NCBI RefSeq assembly: GCF_900167465.1
Contig: NZ_FUWR01000011.1
Location: forward strand, 55,962 to 119,961
DNA from: Trichlorobacter thiogenes
Lineage (GTDB): Bacteria > Desulfobacterota > Desulfuromonadia > Geobacterales > Pseudopelobacteraceae
DNA: 64,000 nucleotides
Reading direction: 5' to 3'
Shown here piece by piece: positions 29,042 to 39,131 of this stretch. The notes beneath the pieces were generated by a model. That model searched no databases. It was given only the letters and a program-made list of their open reading frames with translations, and was not told the origin of the DNA. Each line of letters opens with the position of its first letter. The first letter of the stretch is position 1. A program made the position numbers and the translations under genes.

Positions 29042-29842
29042 GTGTACAAAGAGTACTTTGGCCTGAAGGAAAAACCGTTTGGCAAGACGCCGGATCCCCG
29101 CTTCCTGTTTCTGTCCAAAGGACACGAAGAGGCGTTGGCCAGACTTGAGTATGCGGTTGAAGAACGGGAAATAGCGCTTTTAACCGGTGATGTGGGCTGC
29201 GGAAAAACCACCCTTTCCAGGGCACTGATGGATCGTTGCGGCGCTGGCTATCGTTTTATCATGATCTTTAACCCCCGTATGGGGGCGCTTGAATTTTTGC
29301 GTACCGTTGCCCATGGGCTTGAGATTGAGTTGCCGGCCCGCACCAAGGATGACCTGCTGCGCCAGATTACCGGCAGGCTCTATGATCTGTACCGGGACAA
29401 CCTTTGCCCGGTGTTGGTGATTGATGAGGCCCAGACCATAACCGAGCTTGAGGTGTTTGACGAGATTCGCCTGCTTACTAACTTCCAGATGGATGATCAC
29501 AACCTGATCAGTGTGCTGATCATGGGGCAGCCAGAGTTGCGTAGCTTGCTCAGATATCAGCCGATGGAGCCGCTCAGGCAGCGGATTTCCCTGCATTTTC
29601 ATCTGCAGCCGCTATCCCTTGAGGAGACCATGGAATACCTTGATTTCAGAATAGTGGCAAGTGGCGGCGTTCCCGGCCTCTTTACCCCTGATGCGCTTCA
29701 GGCCATGTATGAGCTTTCAGAAGGGGTCCCTCGCAGAATCAATACCATTGCCACCAACGCACTGTTAGTGGCCTATGGCAGTGACGCTGCAGTGATTGAT
29801 GCTTCAATTATTCAGGAAGTTCGTGATGAGGTAACGCTCTGA
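29042..29842 (+). CDS. ExeA/GspA-type AAA ATPase
   Basis: A 266-aa ATPase beginning MYKEYFGLKEKPFGKTPDPRF-type, the hallmark N terminus of ExeA-like AAA_22 proteins. Walker A GDVGCGKT (~48-55), Walker B VLVIDEAQ (~125), and a sensor-type region GVPRRINTIA near the end. ExeA/GspA works in assembling the type II secretion secretin; relatives serve MSHA pili and transposition. This one lacks the C-terminal peptidoglycan-binding domain of ExeA. GTG start at 29042. It sits between cheA and cheW with a TGATG junction, so it is co-translated with signalling genes. Its job there is unknown. Confidence 0.82.
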   Translation: MYKEYFGLKEKPFGKTPDPRFLFLSKGHEEALARLEYAVEEREIALLTGDVGCGKTTLSRALMDRCGAGYRFIMIFNPRMGALEFLRTVAHGLEIELPARTKDDLLRQITGRLYDLYRDNLCPVLVIDEAQTITELEVFDEIRLLTNFQMDDHNLISVLIMGQPELRSLLRYQPMEPLRQRISLHFHLQPLSLEETMEYLDFRIVASGGVPGLFTPDALQAMYELSEGVPRRINTIATNALLVAYGSDAAVIDASIIQEVRDEVTL

Positions 29843-30597
29843 TGGAACTGGCCAAGATTCGCAATAAGGCACAGCAGGCAGTTGCAACGGAGCCTGTTCA
29901 GGAAGCTGTAGCAATAGAGCCGGCAACTGCTCAACCTGATGAGCCGTCACCACCCGCTCTGTCACTGCCGGACAACTTGCTTGATATTCAGCCCACCATG
30001 CTCTCTTTTCCAGGCCCGGCACCGGTTCGTCCTGCCCCGGCTGAATCTCATTTTGATCCGCTGGCCAGGATTCTGGCTGGCAGGGAACAGGATTGCGCTG
30101 TCACCGGTTCTGCAGATGCTGCACTGGTGCATGAACAGCAGTCAACTGTACCTGAGGTTGCTTTTGAAGAGTTTCTCTGTTTCCGGCTGGGTGATGAGGA
30201 GTACGGCATCAACATCATGGAGATCAAGGAGATCATCAAGCCGAGGGAGTTAACCGAGGTACCGCGCACCCCTGGCTTTGTAGATGGTGTGCTTTCCTTG
30301 CGCGGGGTGATTGTACCGGTTTTTACCATGCGTAAGCGCCTTGGTATGTCGCTTGAGTACGATGGCAGCCAGGAGCGGATTGTGATTGTCCGTTGCGGTG
30401 ATGGCCTGCATGGGCTGCGGGTTGATCGGGTGACCGACGTGGTCAAGATTTCCAAGACAGATCGGGAAGTCACGCCAGCAGTGCTTGAAGGGGTAGCCCG
30501 TGAATTTGTGTCAGGTATCGGCAGGTCTGGCAAGCGGATGCTGATTATCCTGGATATCTGCAAGGTGGTTGATACGGCCTTGGGAGAGGTTACCTGA
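29842..30597 (+). CDS. cheW: CheW-domain protein with long Pro/Ala-rich N terminus
   Basis: A 251-aa protein. Residues ~1-105 are low complexity, rich in Ala, Pro, Glu and Ser. Residues ~108-250 form a CheW domain (FRLGDEEYGINIMEIKEIIKP, GVLSLRGVIVPV). CheW couples receptors to CheA. The extension makes it longer than a usual ~160-aa CheW and may be a flexible tether. Start overlaps the ATPase stop (TGATG). A second, standard CheW follows directly. Confidence 0.88.
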   Translation: MELAKIRNKAQQAVATEPVQEAVAIEPATAQPDEPSPPALSLPDNLLDIQPTMLSFPGPAPVRPAPAESHFDPLARILAGREQDCAVTGSADAALVHEQQSTVPEVAFEEFLCFRLGDEEYGINIMEIKEIIKPRELTEVPRTPGFVDGVLSLRGVIVPVFTMRKRLGMSLEYDGSQERIVIVRCGDGLHGLRVDRVTDVVKISKTDREVTPAVLEGVAREFVSGIGRSGKRMLIILDICKVVDTALGEVT

Positions 30598-30598
30598 T

Positions 30599-31084
30599 AT
30601 GGAAACCGGAATTCAGGAGCTGCAGCTGGCCGGTTTTCTGATGGGTGACAACCTGTTTGCCATTGATATCATGCGGATCAAGGAAATCGTCATCCCGCAG
30701 AAACTTGCCGGGTTCCCGCTACAAAATAGTACCCTTGACGGCATGATTAACCTGCGTGGACAGGTGATTCCGGTCATGAATCTGCGGGCTCGCTTTGGTC
30801 TGCCTCCCCGTGCCGGTGGTCCGGGCAAGCTGATGATTGTTTCTGTGGCAGGACGTCAGGTTGCGCTGGCTGTTGATGATCTTGATGAAGTAGTAACGGT
30901 ACCGGTACGTGATCTGACCCCGCCGCCTGATATGGTTGAGGGGGTAGGGGCCGAGTTTCTGATTGCCGTCTGTCTTTGTAACGAACGACTCTATCTGGTA
31001 CTTGATATTGATACCCTGTTTACGCCCTCTGGGCGGTATAGACAGGGGCTGATGCAGGAGGGTTTGCAGCATGGTGATATCTGA
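30599..31084 (+). CDS. cheW: CheW coupling protein
   Basis: A 161-aa stand-alone CheW domain (GDNLFAIDIMRIKEIV, MINLRGQVIPVMNLR). The ATG at 30599 sits one base after the previous stop with GGGAGAGG upstream; the frame is open ten codons further back, inside the preceding gene. Its 3' end overlaps the HEAT-repeat gene by 14 bases. Two different CheW proteins in one operon suggest separate receptor or CheA contacts. Confidence 0.9.
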   Translation: METGIQELQLAGFLMGDNLFAIDIMRIKEIVIPQKLAGFPLQNSTLDGMINLRGQVIPVMNLRARFGLPPRAGGPGKLMIVSVAGRQVALAVDDLDEVVTVPVRDLTPPPDMVEGVGAEFLIAVCLCNERLYLVLDIDTLFTPSGRYRQGLMQEGLQHGDI

Positions 31085-33077
31085 TAGCCATTCAAGGGCT
31101 GCAGACCATGACGAGGAACTGCGCTACCGGACCGTACAGGAACAACGTCGTCTCCCGCTTGAAAAGAGCCGAACCGTTCTTTTTACGGCTCTTGGCGATG
31201 ACAGTTGGCGTGTGCGCAAGCAGGCGGTAGAGGTATTGCTGGCTGCGCAGCCGGATCAGGACACACTTCACCAGTTAATAGATCTTCTGCGGGATGAGGA
31301 CAATGCTGGGCTACGCAATGCAACGGCCGAACTGCTGGTCAGATGCGGGGTCAGAGTGGTGCCGATACTGCTGGACTATCTGGATGATGCAGATCATGAC
31401 CTGCGCAAGCTGGTGGTTGATGCGCTGGGTGCCCTTGGTGGCGAGGATGCCCATGGCGGGCTGATTAAAGCCTTGTCTGATCCTGACAACAATGTGGCAG
31501 CCGCTGCAGCAGAAGGTCTGGGGGTGGCAGGTAATGCCCGCTCCATCCCGGAGTTGTTGAAACATCTTGAGCTGAACCAGGAGTCGTTCTTCCGTTTTAA
31601 CGCCCTGGCAGCCCTGGGGCAGATCGGTGTTGCCGGTCCCTTGCCACCGGTTGTCAAGCAGCTTGCCGGTCAGGATATCCTGCGGCGGGCCGTGTACGAA
31701 TGTCTGGGTAAGATTGGTGGCGATGTCGAGGCGGTGGAGCTGTTGCTTGAGGGTGCCTTGTCGCACCTTCCCAGTGTCCGTCAGGCTGCCATCAGTTCTC
31801 TGGCTCAGGTTCTGCAACACCTTGGCGTTTCAGAGCGTGCCAGCGTTAAAGAACGTTTGTGCCAGTTGGCTGATCAGGGGTTACTGGAGCAACTGGCTGC
31901 TTCTTTTGTTTCAGGTACTCTTGCCCAAAATCAGGCGGTAATCTCTATTCTGGGGCTGATGGCTGATCCGCGTGGCCTTGGTCTGCTGTTTGCCGCCCTG
32001 GCTGATGAGCGCCTTGCAGCAGATGCAGAGAATGCGCTGAAAGGGTTTGACGCAACGGTTGGTATGGCTGCGGTTACCCGCTTTGAGCAAGCCGAGTCGG
32101 CTGCAGAGCGGGCTGCGCTGTGCAGGTTTATTGGTAGCCAGGGGGCTGTTGAAGGGGGCGTTGCCATTCGTCGTGGCCTTGTTGATGCCTCTGCTCAGGT
32201 GCGCGCTGCTGCAGCCTATGCAGCAGCCAGGTTGAGTGATCCTGAACTGCCATCACTGGTTGCAGATCTGATGGATGATGACGATATCCTGGTTCGTGAG
32301 GCAGCGCTTGCTACGTTGCGCCGGTATGCGGGCATTGATCAGCAGCTGATCAGCTCAGCAGCAGAACAGCTTGCAGAGTCAACGGAGTCTGAACGGCGCA
32401 GGGGGGCGGCACTGCTTTTTGCCGCAGTACACAATGGTGAAGGGATTGCTCGTTTGCTCAAGGACGAGGATCCTTCGGTGCGTGAAGCAGCTGCCCGCGC
32501 TGCAGGTAAGTTGAAGCCGTCCGATGGTTGCACCCATCTGATGATGGCCCTGGTTGATGAAGAGCCTGATGTACGGATCGCGGCTGCCGAGGCATTAGGC
32601 GATTGTCAGGATACCGCTGCAATAGCACCGCTTCGTCTTTTACTGAATGATACTGATGCCTGGGTGCAGGCTGCAGCCCTGCGAAGTCTGGTACAGCTGG
32701 CGGGCGAAGCAGCCCTGCCTGACCTGATCCAGCTGTGGGATCAGGGGGATGAAGTTGTACAACTTGCCTGTCTTGAGGCGTTTGAGCAGGTCTCTGCGGC
32801 TGAAGGTATTAAGGCTGTATCTCGGGATCTGGGGCGGCATGATGGCGAGGTCCTGAAGGGAGCCATAGAGCTGCTGTATCGTCATGACCTGTCTTTGCTA
32901 CTGCCCTGGTTCAATCATATTCTCTGCCATCAGGATTGGGATGTCCGGATCACGGCAGTCAGGGCCAGTGGCGCCTTGCCTGAAGAAGAACGAATGACAC
33001 TGCTGCGGATGGCTCTGGATCGCGAAGATAATGATCTGGTCAGGGCCGAGATCAATTCTCAGCTGGGCGCGGCCTAA
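31071..33077 (+). CDS. HEAT-repeat protein in chemosensory operon
   Basis: A 668-aa protein made almost wholly of HEAT/PBS-lyase-like repeats of ~30 residues, e.g. DDSWRVRKQAVEVLLAA, DADHDLRKLVVDALGALG, DEEPDVRIAAAEALGD. No signal peptide, membrane helix or enzymatic domain is visible. HEAT arrays normally act as protein-binding scaffolds. It overlaps cheW by 14 bases and lies one base ahead of the cheR GTG, so it is firmly part of the operon. The partner is unknown; CheR/CheB or receptors are natural candidates. Confidence 0.82.
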   Translation: MVISDSHSRAADHDEELRYRTVQEQRRLPLEKSRTVLFTALGDDSWRVRKQAVEVLLAAQPDQDTLHQLIDLLRDEDNAGLRNATAELLVRCGVRVVPILLDYLDDADHDLRKLVVDALGALGGEDAHGGLIKALSDPDNNVAAAAAEGLGVAGNARSIPELLKHLELNQESFFRFNALAALGQIGVAGPLPPVVKQLAGQDILRRAVYECLGKIGGDVEAVELLLEGALSHLPSVRQAAISSLAQVLQHLGVSERASVKERLCQLADQGLLEQLAASFVSGTLAQNQAVISILGLMADPRGLGLLFAALADERLAADAENALKGFDATVGMAAVTRFEQAESAAERAALCRFIGSQGAVEGGVAIRRGLVDASAQVRAAAAYAAARLSDPELPSLVADLMDDDDILVREAALATLRRYAGIDQQLISSAAEQLAESTESERRRGAALLFAAVHNGEGIARLLKDEDPSVREAAARAAGKLKPSDGCTHLMMALVDEEPDVRIAAAEALGDCQDTAAIAPLRLLLNDTDAWVQAAALRSLVQLAGEAALPDLIQLWDQGDEVVQLACLEAFEQVSAAEGIKAVSRDLGRHDGEVLKGAIELLYRHDLSLLLPWFNHILCHQDWDVRITAVRASGALPEEERMTLLRMALDREDNDLVRAEINSQLGAA

Positions 33078-33078
33078 C

Positions 33079-33963
33079 GTGAGTCCCTTTGAAGCAGAGA
33101 TAAAAATGTCTGAAGAAGAGTTCCGGCTGTTGCGTGATCTCGTCTACAGTCACTGCGGTCTCTGGTTTGATGATCAGAACTCCTACCTGTTGGAAAAACG
33201 GCTCAGTCGACGGTTGGCGGTTCATCAGTTGAAGACCTTCCGTGAGTATTACCAGCTGTTGCGTTTTAACCGGAAACGTGATCAGGAGCTGGAAGAGATC
33301 ATGGATCTGCTGACCACGAATGAAACCTACTTTTTTCGTGAGGAATATCAGCTTAAGGCGTTTACTGATGAAATTGTCCCTGAAATCTGTGCTGCACGCG
33401 GGATAAAGGAGTTTAATCGTCATATCCGGGTCTGGTCTGCCGGCTGTTCAACCGGCGAAGAACCGTACACCATCGCCATGCTGTTGCTTGAGATGGACTG
33501 TCTGCGTGGCTGGTCAATCGAGATTGTGGGTACCGATATCAGTCAACGGGTGCTGCAGCATGCACGTCGCGGCGTCTATGGTCCATCGGCGTTTCGCTCA
33601 ACTGATGATTATTATAAAAACAAGTATTTTACCCTTCAGGATGAGGGAGGGTACCGGATCAAGGACGAGGTCAGAAAGCTGGTCACCATCAGCCATCTGA
33701 ACCTGCTGGACAGTACCCGCATGAAGATGTTGGGCAGTTTTGACCTGATCTTCTGCCGTAATGTCATTATCTATTTTGATCAGCCAGCCAAGAAAAAGGT
33801 GGTGGAATCCTTCTATCAGGTCCTGCGGGATTCCGGTTATCTGCTGCTGGGACATTCGGAATCGCTGATGAATATAACCACCCTGTTCAACCTGCGACAT
33901 TTCAAGAACGACATGGTTTACCAGAGACCAGCAACCTCATCCACTACAGGAGGCCTGCTATGA
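33079..33963 (+). CDS. cheR: Chemotaxis protein methyltransferase CheR
   Basis: About 294 aa. Methylates receptor glutamates with SAM. The N-terminal helical domain is followed by TTNETYFFRE, the SAM motif VWSAGCSTGEEPYTIAM, VGTDIS and LIFCRNVIIYFD. I use the GTG at 33079, one base after the HEAT gene's stop. An ATG at 33106 would remove nine residues and neither has a strong ribosome site. Overlaps cheB by ATGA. Confidence 0.93.
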   Translation: MSPFEAEIKMSEEEFRLLRDLVYSHCGLWFDDQNSYLLEKRLSRRLAVHQLKTFREYYQLLRFNRKRDQELEEIMDLLTTNETYFFREEYQLKAFTDEIVPEICAARGIKEFNRHIRVWSAGCSTGEEPYTIAMLLLEMDCLRGWSIEIVGTDISQRVLQHARRGVYGPSAFRSTDDYYKNKYFTLQDEGGYRIKDEVRKLVTISHLNLLDSTRMKMLGSFDLIFCRNVIIYFDQPAKKKVVESFYQVLRDSGYLLLGHSESLMNITTLFNLRHFKNDMVYQRPATSSTTGGLL

Positions 33964-35018
33964 AGTCGTTGCGGGTACTGGTGGTGGATGACTCTGCCTA
34001 CAGCCGTCGCAGTATTACCAAGATGCTGGAAGGGATTCCAGGGGTTGAGGTGGTCGGCTATGCGGTGGATGGCGAAGAGGGGATTCGCCAGGCAATTTCT
34101 CTTAAACCTGATCTGGTGACCCTTGATCTTGAGATGCCGCGGATGGACGGATTTACCCTCTTGCGGATACTTACCAACCGCTTCAGCCTGCCGGTGCTGG
34201 TGATCAGTGCCCTGTCTGATGCGGATAAGGTGTTTCGTGCCCTTGAGATGGGGGCGCTTGATTTTGTGGCCAAGCCGATGCAAGGCCATGCCCGCGAGCT
34301 AAGCAGTATTGAGCAGGATCTGAAGTGGAAGGTGAAGCAGGTCATGGTAAGCCTGCTCAGCAAAAAGGCTCGCCAGTCAGTGCCGGTTGCTGAGCTTGAT
34401 ACCTTGCGGAAATCAACACGATCAGTCACTAAACGTACTGTTGAGCTGGTGGCTATCGCCTCATCAACCGGTGGGCCACCGGCCCTGCAGTCCATCTTCA
34501 GCTCGTTTGATAGCAGCTATCCCTTTGCGGTAGTGGTTGCCCAGCATATGCCGGCTGGTTTTACCAAGGCCTTTGCTGATCGTCTGAACCGGACCTCGCC
34601 TTTTACCGTCCGTGAGGCCCGTGATGGTGATCTGGTTGAGCCGGGGCTGGCGTTAATCGCCCCAGGTGGATGTAACCTGCTGCTTGAAGAGGCCGGTACT
34701 GAAATTCGTGCCAGGGTAAAACCGCCTGAAGCCAGTGATCGCTACGTCCCCTCGGCGGATGTTCTGTTTGCATCCTGTGCGCCGCTCTACGGTAACCGGA
34801 TGCTGGCAGTGGTACTGACCGGCATGGGCAATGACGGTAGCAAAGGGGTGGTTGCGGTAAAGGAACGGGGTGGTCAGGTCTTGGCAGAATCTGAGGACAG
34901 TGCCGTGGTTTATGGCATGCCCCGCGAAGCCGTTGCAACCGGGGCTGTTGACCGGGTAGTGCCGTTACCGGGCATCAGTCAGGCAATACTTGCCTCTGGC
35001 GGATTTGGAAGTCTGTAA
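33960..35018 (+). CDS. cheB: Chemotaxis response regulator protein-glutamate methylesterase CheB
   Basis: Protein of 352 aa: an N-terminal receiver (phospho-Asp56 in VTLDLEMP, Lys105) and a C-terminal methylesterase with triad Ser169 (IASSTGG), His196 (AQHMP) and Asp292 (GMGNDG). It removes receptor methyl groups and is activated by CheA. Last gene of the chemosensory operon, 28 bases before leuS. Confidence 0.95.
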   Translation: MKSLRVLVVDDSAYSRRSITKMLEGIPGVEVVGYAVDGEEGIRQAISLKPDLVTLDLEMPRMDGFTLLRILTNRFSLPVLVISALSDADKVFRALEMGALDFVAKPMQGHARELSSIEQDLKWKVKQVMVSLLSKKARQSVPVAELDTLRKSTRSVTKRTVELVAIASSTGGPPALQSIFSSFDSSYPFAVVVAQHMPAGFTKAFADRLNRTSPFTVREARDGDLVEPGLALIAPGGCNLLLEEAGTEIRARVKPPEASDRYVPSADVLFASCAPLYGNRMLAVVLTGMGNDGSKGVVAVKERGGQVLAESEDSAVVYGMPREAVATGAVDRVVPLPGISQAILASGGFGSL

Positions 35019-35046
35019 TTGATACTTTGAGAAAGAGGAGTAACCG

Positions 35047-37524
35047 ATGTCAGCAGATCTGAAGTACACACCGGCTGAAGTTGAGGCCAAATGGCAAAAA
35101 CAGTGGGAGGATCAGAAGACCTTTAAGGCCACTGAAGACCCGACCAGACAAAAATATTACCTGCTGGAGATGTTTCCCTATCCCTCCGGTCGTATCCATA
35201 TGGGCCATGTCCGCAACTATTCCATCGGCGATGTAATCGGTCGTTTCAAGCGGATGCGGGGCTTTAACGTGCTGCATCCCATGGGCTGGGATGCCTTTGG
35301 CATGCCTGCCGAGAACGCCGCCATCAAGAACAACTGTCACCCGGCTGCCTGGACCTATGAAAACATGGCCTACATGCGGGACCAGCTTAAGCAGATGGGC
35401 CTTTCCTATGATTGGGATCGCGAACTTGCTACCTGTGATGTCAGCTACTATCGCTGGGAACAGAAGCTGTTCCTGGAGATGTATAAGCGTGGTCTTGCCT
35501 ACAAGAAGCAATCCTTTGTGAACTGGTGCCCTTCCTGCGAAACCGTGCTGGCCAACGAGCAGGTTGAGGATGGCGGCTGCTGGCGTTGCGATACCGAGGT
35601 GGTGCAGAAGGAGCTGGAGCAGTGGTTCTTTAAAATCACCGATTATGCTGAAGAACTGCTTGAGTGTACCAACAAGCTGCCGGGCTGGCCTGAGCGGGTC
35701 TTGACCATGCAGCGGAACTGGATCGGCAAGAGTATTGGTTGTGAAATCGATTTTCAGCTGGATGGCCGTGATGGTGCGATCCGCGTCTTCACCACCCGCC
35801 CTGACACCCTGTTTGGTGCCACCTTCATGTCTCTGGCACCTGAGCATCCCAAGGCGCTGGAGCTGACCACTGCTGATCGTCGTGCAGAGATTGAGGCGTT
35901 CATTGACAAGGTCAAGAAGACCGACCGGATCGCCCGCACTGCCGATGATCAGGAAAAAGAAGGGGTTTTTACCGGCTCTTACTGCATCAACCCGGCCACC
36001 GGCTGCAAGATGCCGATCTATCTGGCCAACTTTGTACTGGTGGAATACGGCACCGGTGCGGTCATGGCAGTGCCGACTCATGACCAGCGTGACTTTGAAT
36101 TTGCCAAAAAATATGAACTGCCGTTGGTGGTGGTGATTCAGCCTGAAGCAGAGCAGCTTGATCCGGCCACCATGGCTGCAGCCTATACCGAGTCTGGGGT
36201 CATGACCAACTCAGGCCAGTTTGATGGCCAGAAGAGCGAGAGCGCCAAGGAGTCCATTGCGGTCTGGTTGGAACAACAGGGCAAGGGTAAGAAAACTGTC
36301 AACTTCCGCTTGAGGGATTGGGGTGTATCACGTCAAAGATACTGGGGTTCTCCGATTCCGATCATCTACTGCGACTGCTGTGGCGCAGTGCCGGTACCGG
36401 ATAAAGATCTGCCGGTGGTACTGCCCCGTGATGTGCAGTTTACCGGTGAAGGTGGCTCTCCTCTGGCCACTCTTGACAGCTTCATCAAGGTGGATTGTCC
36501 GCTCTGCGGCAAGCCGGCCCGCCGTGAAACCGACACCATGGACACCTTTGTGGAGTCCTCCTGGTATTTCCTGCGCTACTGCTGCCCTGATTTTGAAGGG
36601 GGGATGCTGGATAAGACCCGCGCCCAGTACTGGATGTCGGTTGACCAGTATATCGGCGGCATTGAACATGCGGTGCTGCACCTGCTCTATGCCCGCTTCT
36701 TCACAAAGGTCATGCGTGATCTGGGCTATGTGAATGTGGATGAGCCGTTTACCAACCTGCTGACCCAGGGGATGGTGATCAAGGACGGCGCCAAGATGAG
36801 CAAGTCCAAGGGTAACGTAGTTGATCCTGATGCCCTGATCAAACGCTATGGCGCTGATACTGCCCGTCTGTTCTCCCTGTTTGCGGCACCACCGGAAAAG
36901 GATCTGGACTGGAATGAGCAGGGGGTTGATGGTTGCTTCCGTTTCTTAAACCGGGTCTGGAAACTGGTGCAGGAACATCTGCAGGTTGTGCAGGGGGCTG
37001 CAGCACTGGATGCTGCCGGTCTGAATGATGAAGAGCGCACCCTGCGTCGCGCTGTACACAAGACCCTTAAAAAGGTGACCGAGGATATTGATGAGCGGTT
37101 CCACTTCAATACTGCCATTGCTGCGGTAATGGAGCTGATGAACACGCTGCAGGGGGCCCGTCTTGCAACCCCTCAGGCAGCTGCAGTTATGAAAGAGGCA
37201 CTGGAGCTGGTGGTGACCATGCTGGCACCGTTTGTGCCCCATGTTACGGAAGAACTCTGGCAAACCCTTGGCCATACCACGCCTCTGTCAGCAACCGCCT
37301 GGCCTGTCTGGGATGCTGAAGCAGCCGTGGATGAAGAGCTGCTGGTGGTGGTACAGGTGAACGGCAAGCTGCGCTCAAAGCTATCGGTGGCCGTTGGTAT
37401 GGATGAAGAGGCGATCAAGCAGCTGGCCCTTGCTGATGACAAGGTCAAGGTCTTTACTGATGGCATGCAGATCCGCAAGGTGATCTATGTGCCAGGAAAG
37501 CTGGTGAACATTGTTGTCGGCTAA
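35047..37524 (+). CDS. leuS: Leucyl-tRNA synthetase
   Basis: Protein of 825 aa. Class I motifs HMGH ([10 protein letters not shown]) and KMSKS ([13 protein letters not shown]), the CP1 editing domain with [11 protein letters not shown], and zinc-type Cys pairs ([13 protein letters not shown]). Good AGGAG upstream of the ATG. Its last 14 bases overlap lptE, an association also seen in many Gram-negatives (leuS-lptE-holA). Confidence 0.96.
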   Translation: MSADLKYTPAEVEAKWQKQWEDQKTFKATEDPTRQKYYLLEMFPYPSGRIHMGHVRNYSIGDVIGRFKRMRGFNVLHPMGWDAFGMPAENAAIKNNCHPAAWTYENMAYMRDQLKQMGLSYDWDRELATCDVSYYRWEQKLFLEMYKRGLAYKKQSFVNWCPSCETVLANEQVEDGGCWRCDTEVVQKELEQWFFKITDYAEELLECTNKLPGWPERVLTMQRNWIGKSIGCEIDFQLDGRDGAIRVFTTRPDTLFGATFMSLAPEHPKALELTTADRRAEIEAFIDKVKKTDRIARTADDQEKEGVFTGSYCINPATGCKMPIYLANFVLVEYGTGAVMAVPTHDQRDFEFAKKYELPLVVVIQPEAEQLDPATMAAAYTESGVMTNSGQFDGQKSESAKESIAVWLEQQGKGKKTVNFRLRDWGVSRQRYWGSPIPIIYCDCCGAVPVPDKDLPVVLPRDVQFTGEGGSPLATLDSFIKVDCPLCGKPARRETDTMDTFVESSWYFLRYCCPDFEGGMLDKTRAQYWMSVDQYIGGIEHAVLHLLYARFFTKVMRDLGYVNVDEPFTNLLTQGMVIKDGAKMSKSKGNVVDPDALIKRYGADTARLFSLFAAPPEKDLDWNEQGVDGCFRFLNRVWKLVQEHLQVVQGAAALDAAGLNDEERTLRRAVHKTLKKVTEDIDERFHFNTAIAAVMELMNTLQGARLATPQAAAVMKEALELVVTMLAPFVPHVTEELWQTLGHTTPLSATAWPVWDAEAAVDEELLVVVQVNGKLRSKLSVAVGMDEEAIKQLALADDKVKVFTDGMQIRKVIYVPGKLVNIVVG

Positions 37525-38053
37525 TATACGCAGATACTGGCTGGGGGCTTTCCTGCTGCTGTCGTTTATGCTGGCAGCAGGGTGCGGCTATCGCTTTACC
37601 GCAGACAGTGGCACCAGACTGCCAGCAGGCCAGACTGTCTGGGTGCCGTTTTTCAAAAACGCCACGGTCTATGCCAATGGCTCAGTCGCTCTGAAACGTG
37701 CCATCTTTGACCAGTTTGCCGAGCAGCGTAACATTCTGCCAGCTGCAACAGCTGAACAGGCAGATCTGATTCTTGAGGGAACCCTGTCCGGCTATGGTGC
37801 TAGTGTGGTCAGCTACTCTGCCGCTGATACGGCCAAAGAGTACCGTCTGACCATTACTGCTGATATTACCGTGCGTAAACGTGGCGCTGCCAAAGACAGC
37901 AAACCGCTCTGGAAGGGAAGCCTGTCAGCCTGGCAGGACTATCCAGTGGCAACCACGGTAGAGCTGCAGCGCAGCAGTGAAGACGCTGCCTTAACCGCAG
38001 CCAGCCGCAAGCTGGCGCAACAACTGATCTGGAATCTGGAACAACAGTACTGA
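37511..38053 (+). CDS. lptE: LPS-assembly lipoprotein LptE
   Basis: A 180-aa lipoprotein. The signal peptide ends in LAAGC (Cys25), then GYRFTADSG typical of LptE/RlpB. LptE plugs the LptD barrel that delivers LPS to the outer surface, so the organism is expected to make LPS. The start is a TTG at 37511 or 37514, inside leuS; no ATG precedes the signal peptide's hydrophobic core. Overlaps holA by TGATG. Confidence 0.85.
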   Translation: MLSANIRRYWLGAFLLLSFMLAAGCGYRFTADSGTRLPAGQTVWVPFFKNATVYANGSVALKRAIFDQFAEQRNILPAATAEQADLILEGTLSGYGASVVSYSAADTAKEYRLTITADITVRKRGAAKDSKPLWKGSLSAWQDYPVATTVELQRSSEDAALTAASRKLAQQLIWNLEQQY

Positions 38054-39051
38054 TGACTGAACAGGAACTGGAAAAGCAGTTACAGACCGGCAGCTTTTCA
38101 CCGGTCTATTTCTTTTATGGTGAAGAGCCGTTTCTGGTGGAGCGGGCCGGGCGTCGGGTCATGGAACAAGCTGTTGATCCAACCATGAAAGACTTTAACC
38201 TGAACATCTACTACGGCGCTGACTGTAAAGGTACCGAGATTCTGGATACCTCCCAGACCTTGCCGATGTTTGCTGAACGAAGGGTGGTCGTGGTCAGGCA
38301 GGCTGATAAACTGCCGGCAGCAGCCCAGGAAGGGTTGTTGCCCTATCTGGCTAATCCCTGTCCAGAGACCTGCCTGCTGTTTATGGCTGCCAAGCCGGAC
38401 CTGCGTCGTAAATTCTTTATGGAATTGAAAAAACAGCCGGGCACGCTGGAGTTTAAAAAGCTGTACGACAATAAGCTGGGGCCGTTTATTGCCAGCGAAG
38501 CTCAGGTGCATGGCAAAAAGATTGATGGAGCAGGGGCAGAGATGCTGGGCTTCATGGTGGGTAATAACCTGCAGGAACTGGTTTCCCAGATAGAAAAGGC
38601 TGCTCTGTATATCGGCAGCCGTCCAACCATCGGGGTGGAGGATGTTAAGGCGATTGTCAGCCAGAGCAAGTCCTTTACCGCCTTTGAGCTGGCTCGTTTT
38701 ATGGGGGAGAAAAACCTACCCAAGGCACTGGCAACCCTGCAATCCATGCTGCAAAACGGCGAAGAGGCGATCATGATTCTGGGGGCGCTGGCCAGTCATT
38801 TTCGCAGGATCTGGCGGATCAGGGAGCTGCTGGATCAGAAGATGACACCGGCAGATATCGGTAAACAACTTAAAATAAATGCCTATTTTCTGGGAGAACA
38901 AGTCACCCAGGCAAAGAAATATACCGTGGCTGAACTGGATGCCCTGTTTGAGCGGCTATACCAAGGGGATGTGGGGGTCAAAACCGGTGCGTCGTCAGCC
39001 ACCGTGCTACAGGGGCTGGTCTATGATGGCTGCGCGGGAAACCTGAAATAG
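38053..39051 (+). CDS. holA: DNA polymerase III subunit delta
   Basis: Protein of 332 aa; the clamp-loader delta subunit that opens the beta clamp. The family opening YFFYGEEPFLVERAGRR, the conserved FAERRVVVVRQAD, and the C-terminal helical collar domain (FELARFMGEKNLPKAL) are present. Coupled to lptE by a one-base overlap and followed by a bidirectional terminator. Confidence 0.92.
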   Translation: MTEQELEKQLQTGSFSPVYFFYGEEPFLVERAGRRVMEQAVDPTMKDFNLNIYYGADCKGTEILDTSQTLPMFAERRVVVVRQADKLPAAAQEGLLPYLANPCPETCLLFMAAKPDLRRKFFMELKKQPGTLEFKKLYDNKLGPFIASEAQVHGKKIDGAGAEMLGFMVGNNLQELVSQIEKAALYIGSRPTIGVEDVKAIVSQSKSFTAFELARFMGEKNLPKALATLQSMLQNGEEAIMILGALASHFRRIWRIRELLDQKMTPADIGKQLKINAYFLGEQVTQAKKYTVAELDALFERLYQGDVGVKTGASSATVLQGLVYDGCAGNLK

Positions 39052-39078
39052 ATTAATCCTGGGTTCCTTGAATGACAA

Positions 39079-39110
39079 AAAGGGCCTCAGCTTTTCAGCC
39101 GAGGCCCTTT
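39079..39110. terminator. Bidirectional terminator between holA and rpsT
   Basis: Stem AAAGGGCCTC (39079-39088) pairs with GAGGCCCTTT (39101-39110) around a 12-base loop. Short A and T tracts on either side suit termination from both directions of the converging genes. Confidence 0.85.
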
Positions 39111-39131
39111 AAATGTTTATGCAAGAACTGT

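Noticed and set aside
35050..36081. 343-aa minus-strand open frame within leuS
   Set aside because: Antisense shadow of leuS; no motifs and no ribosome site.
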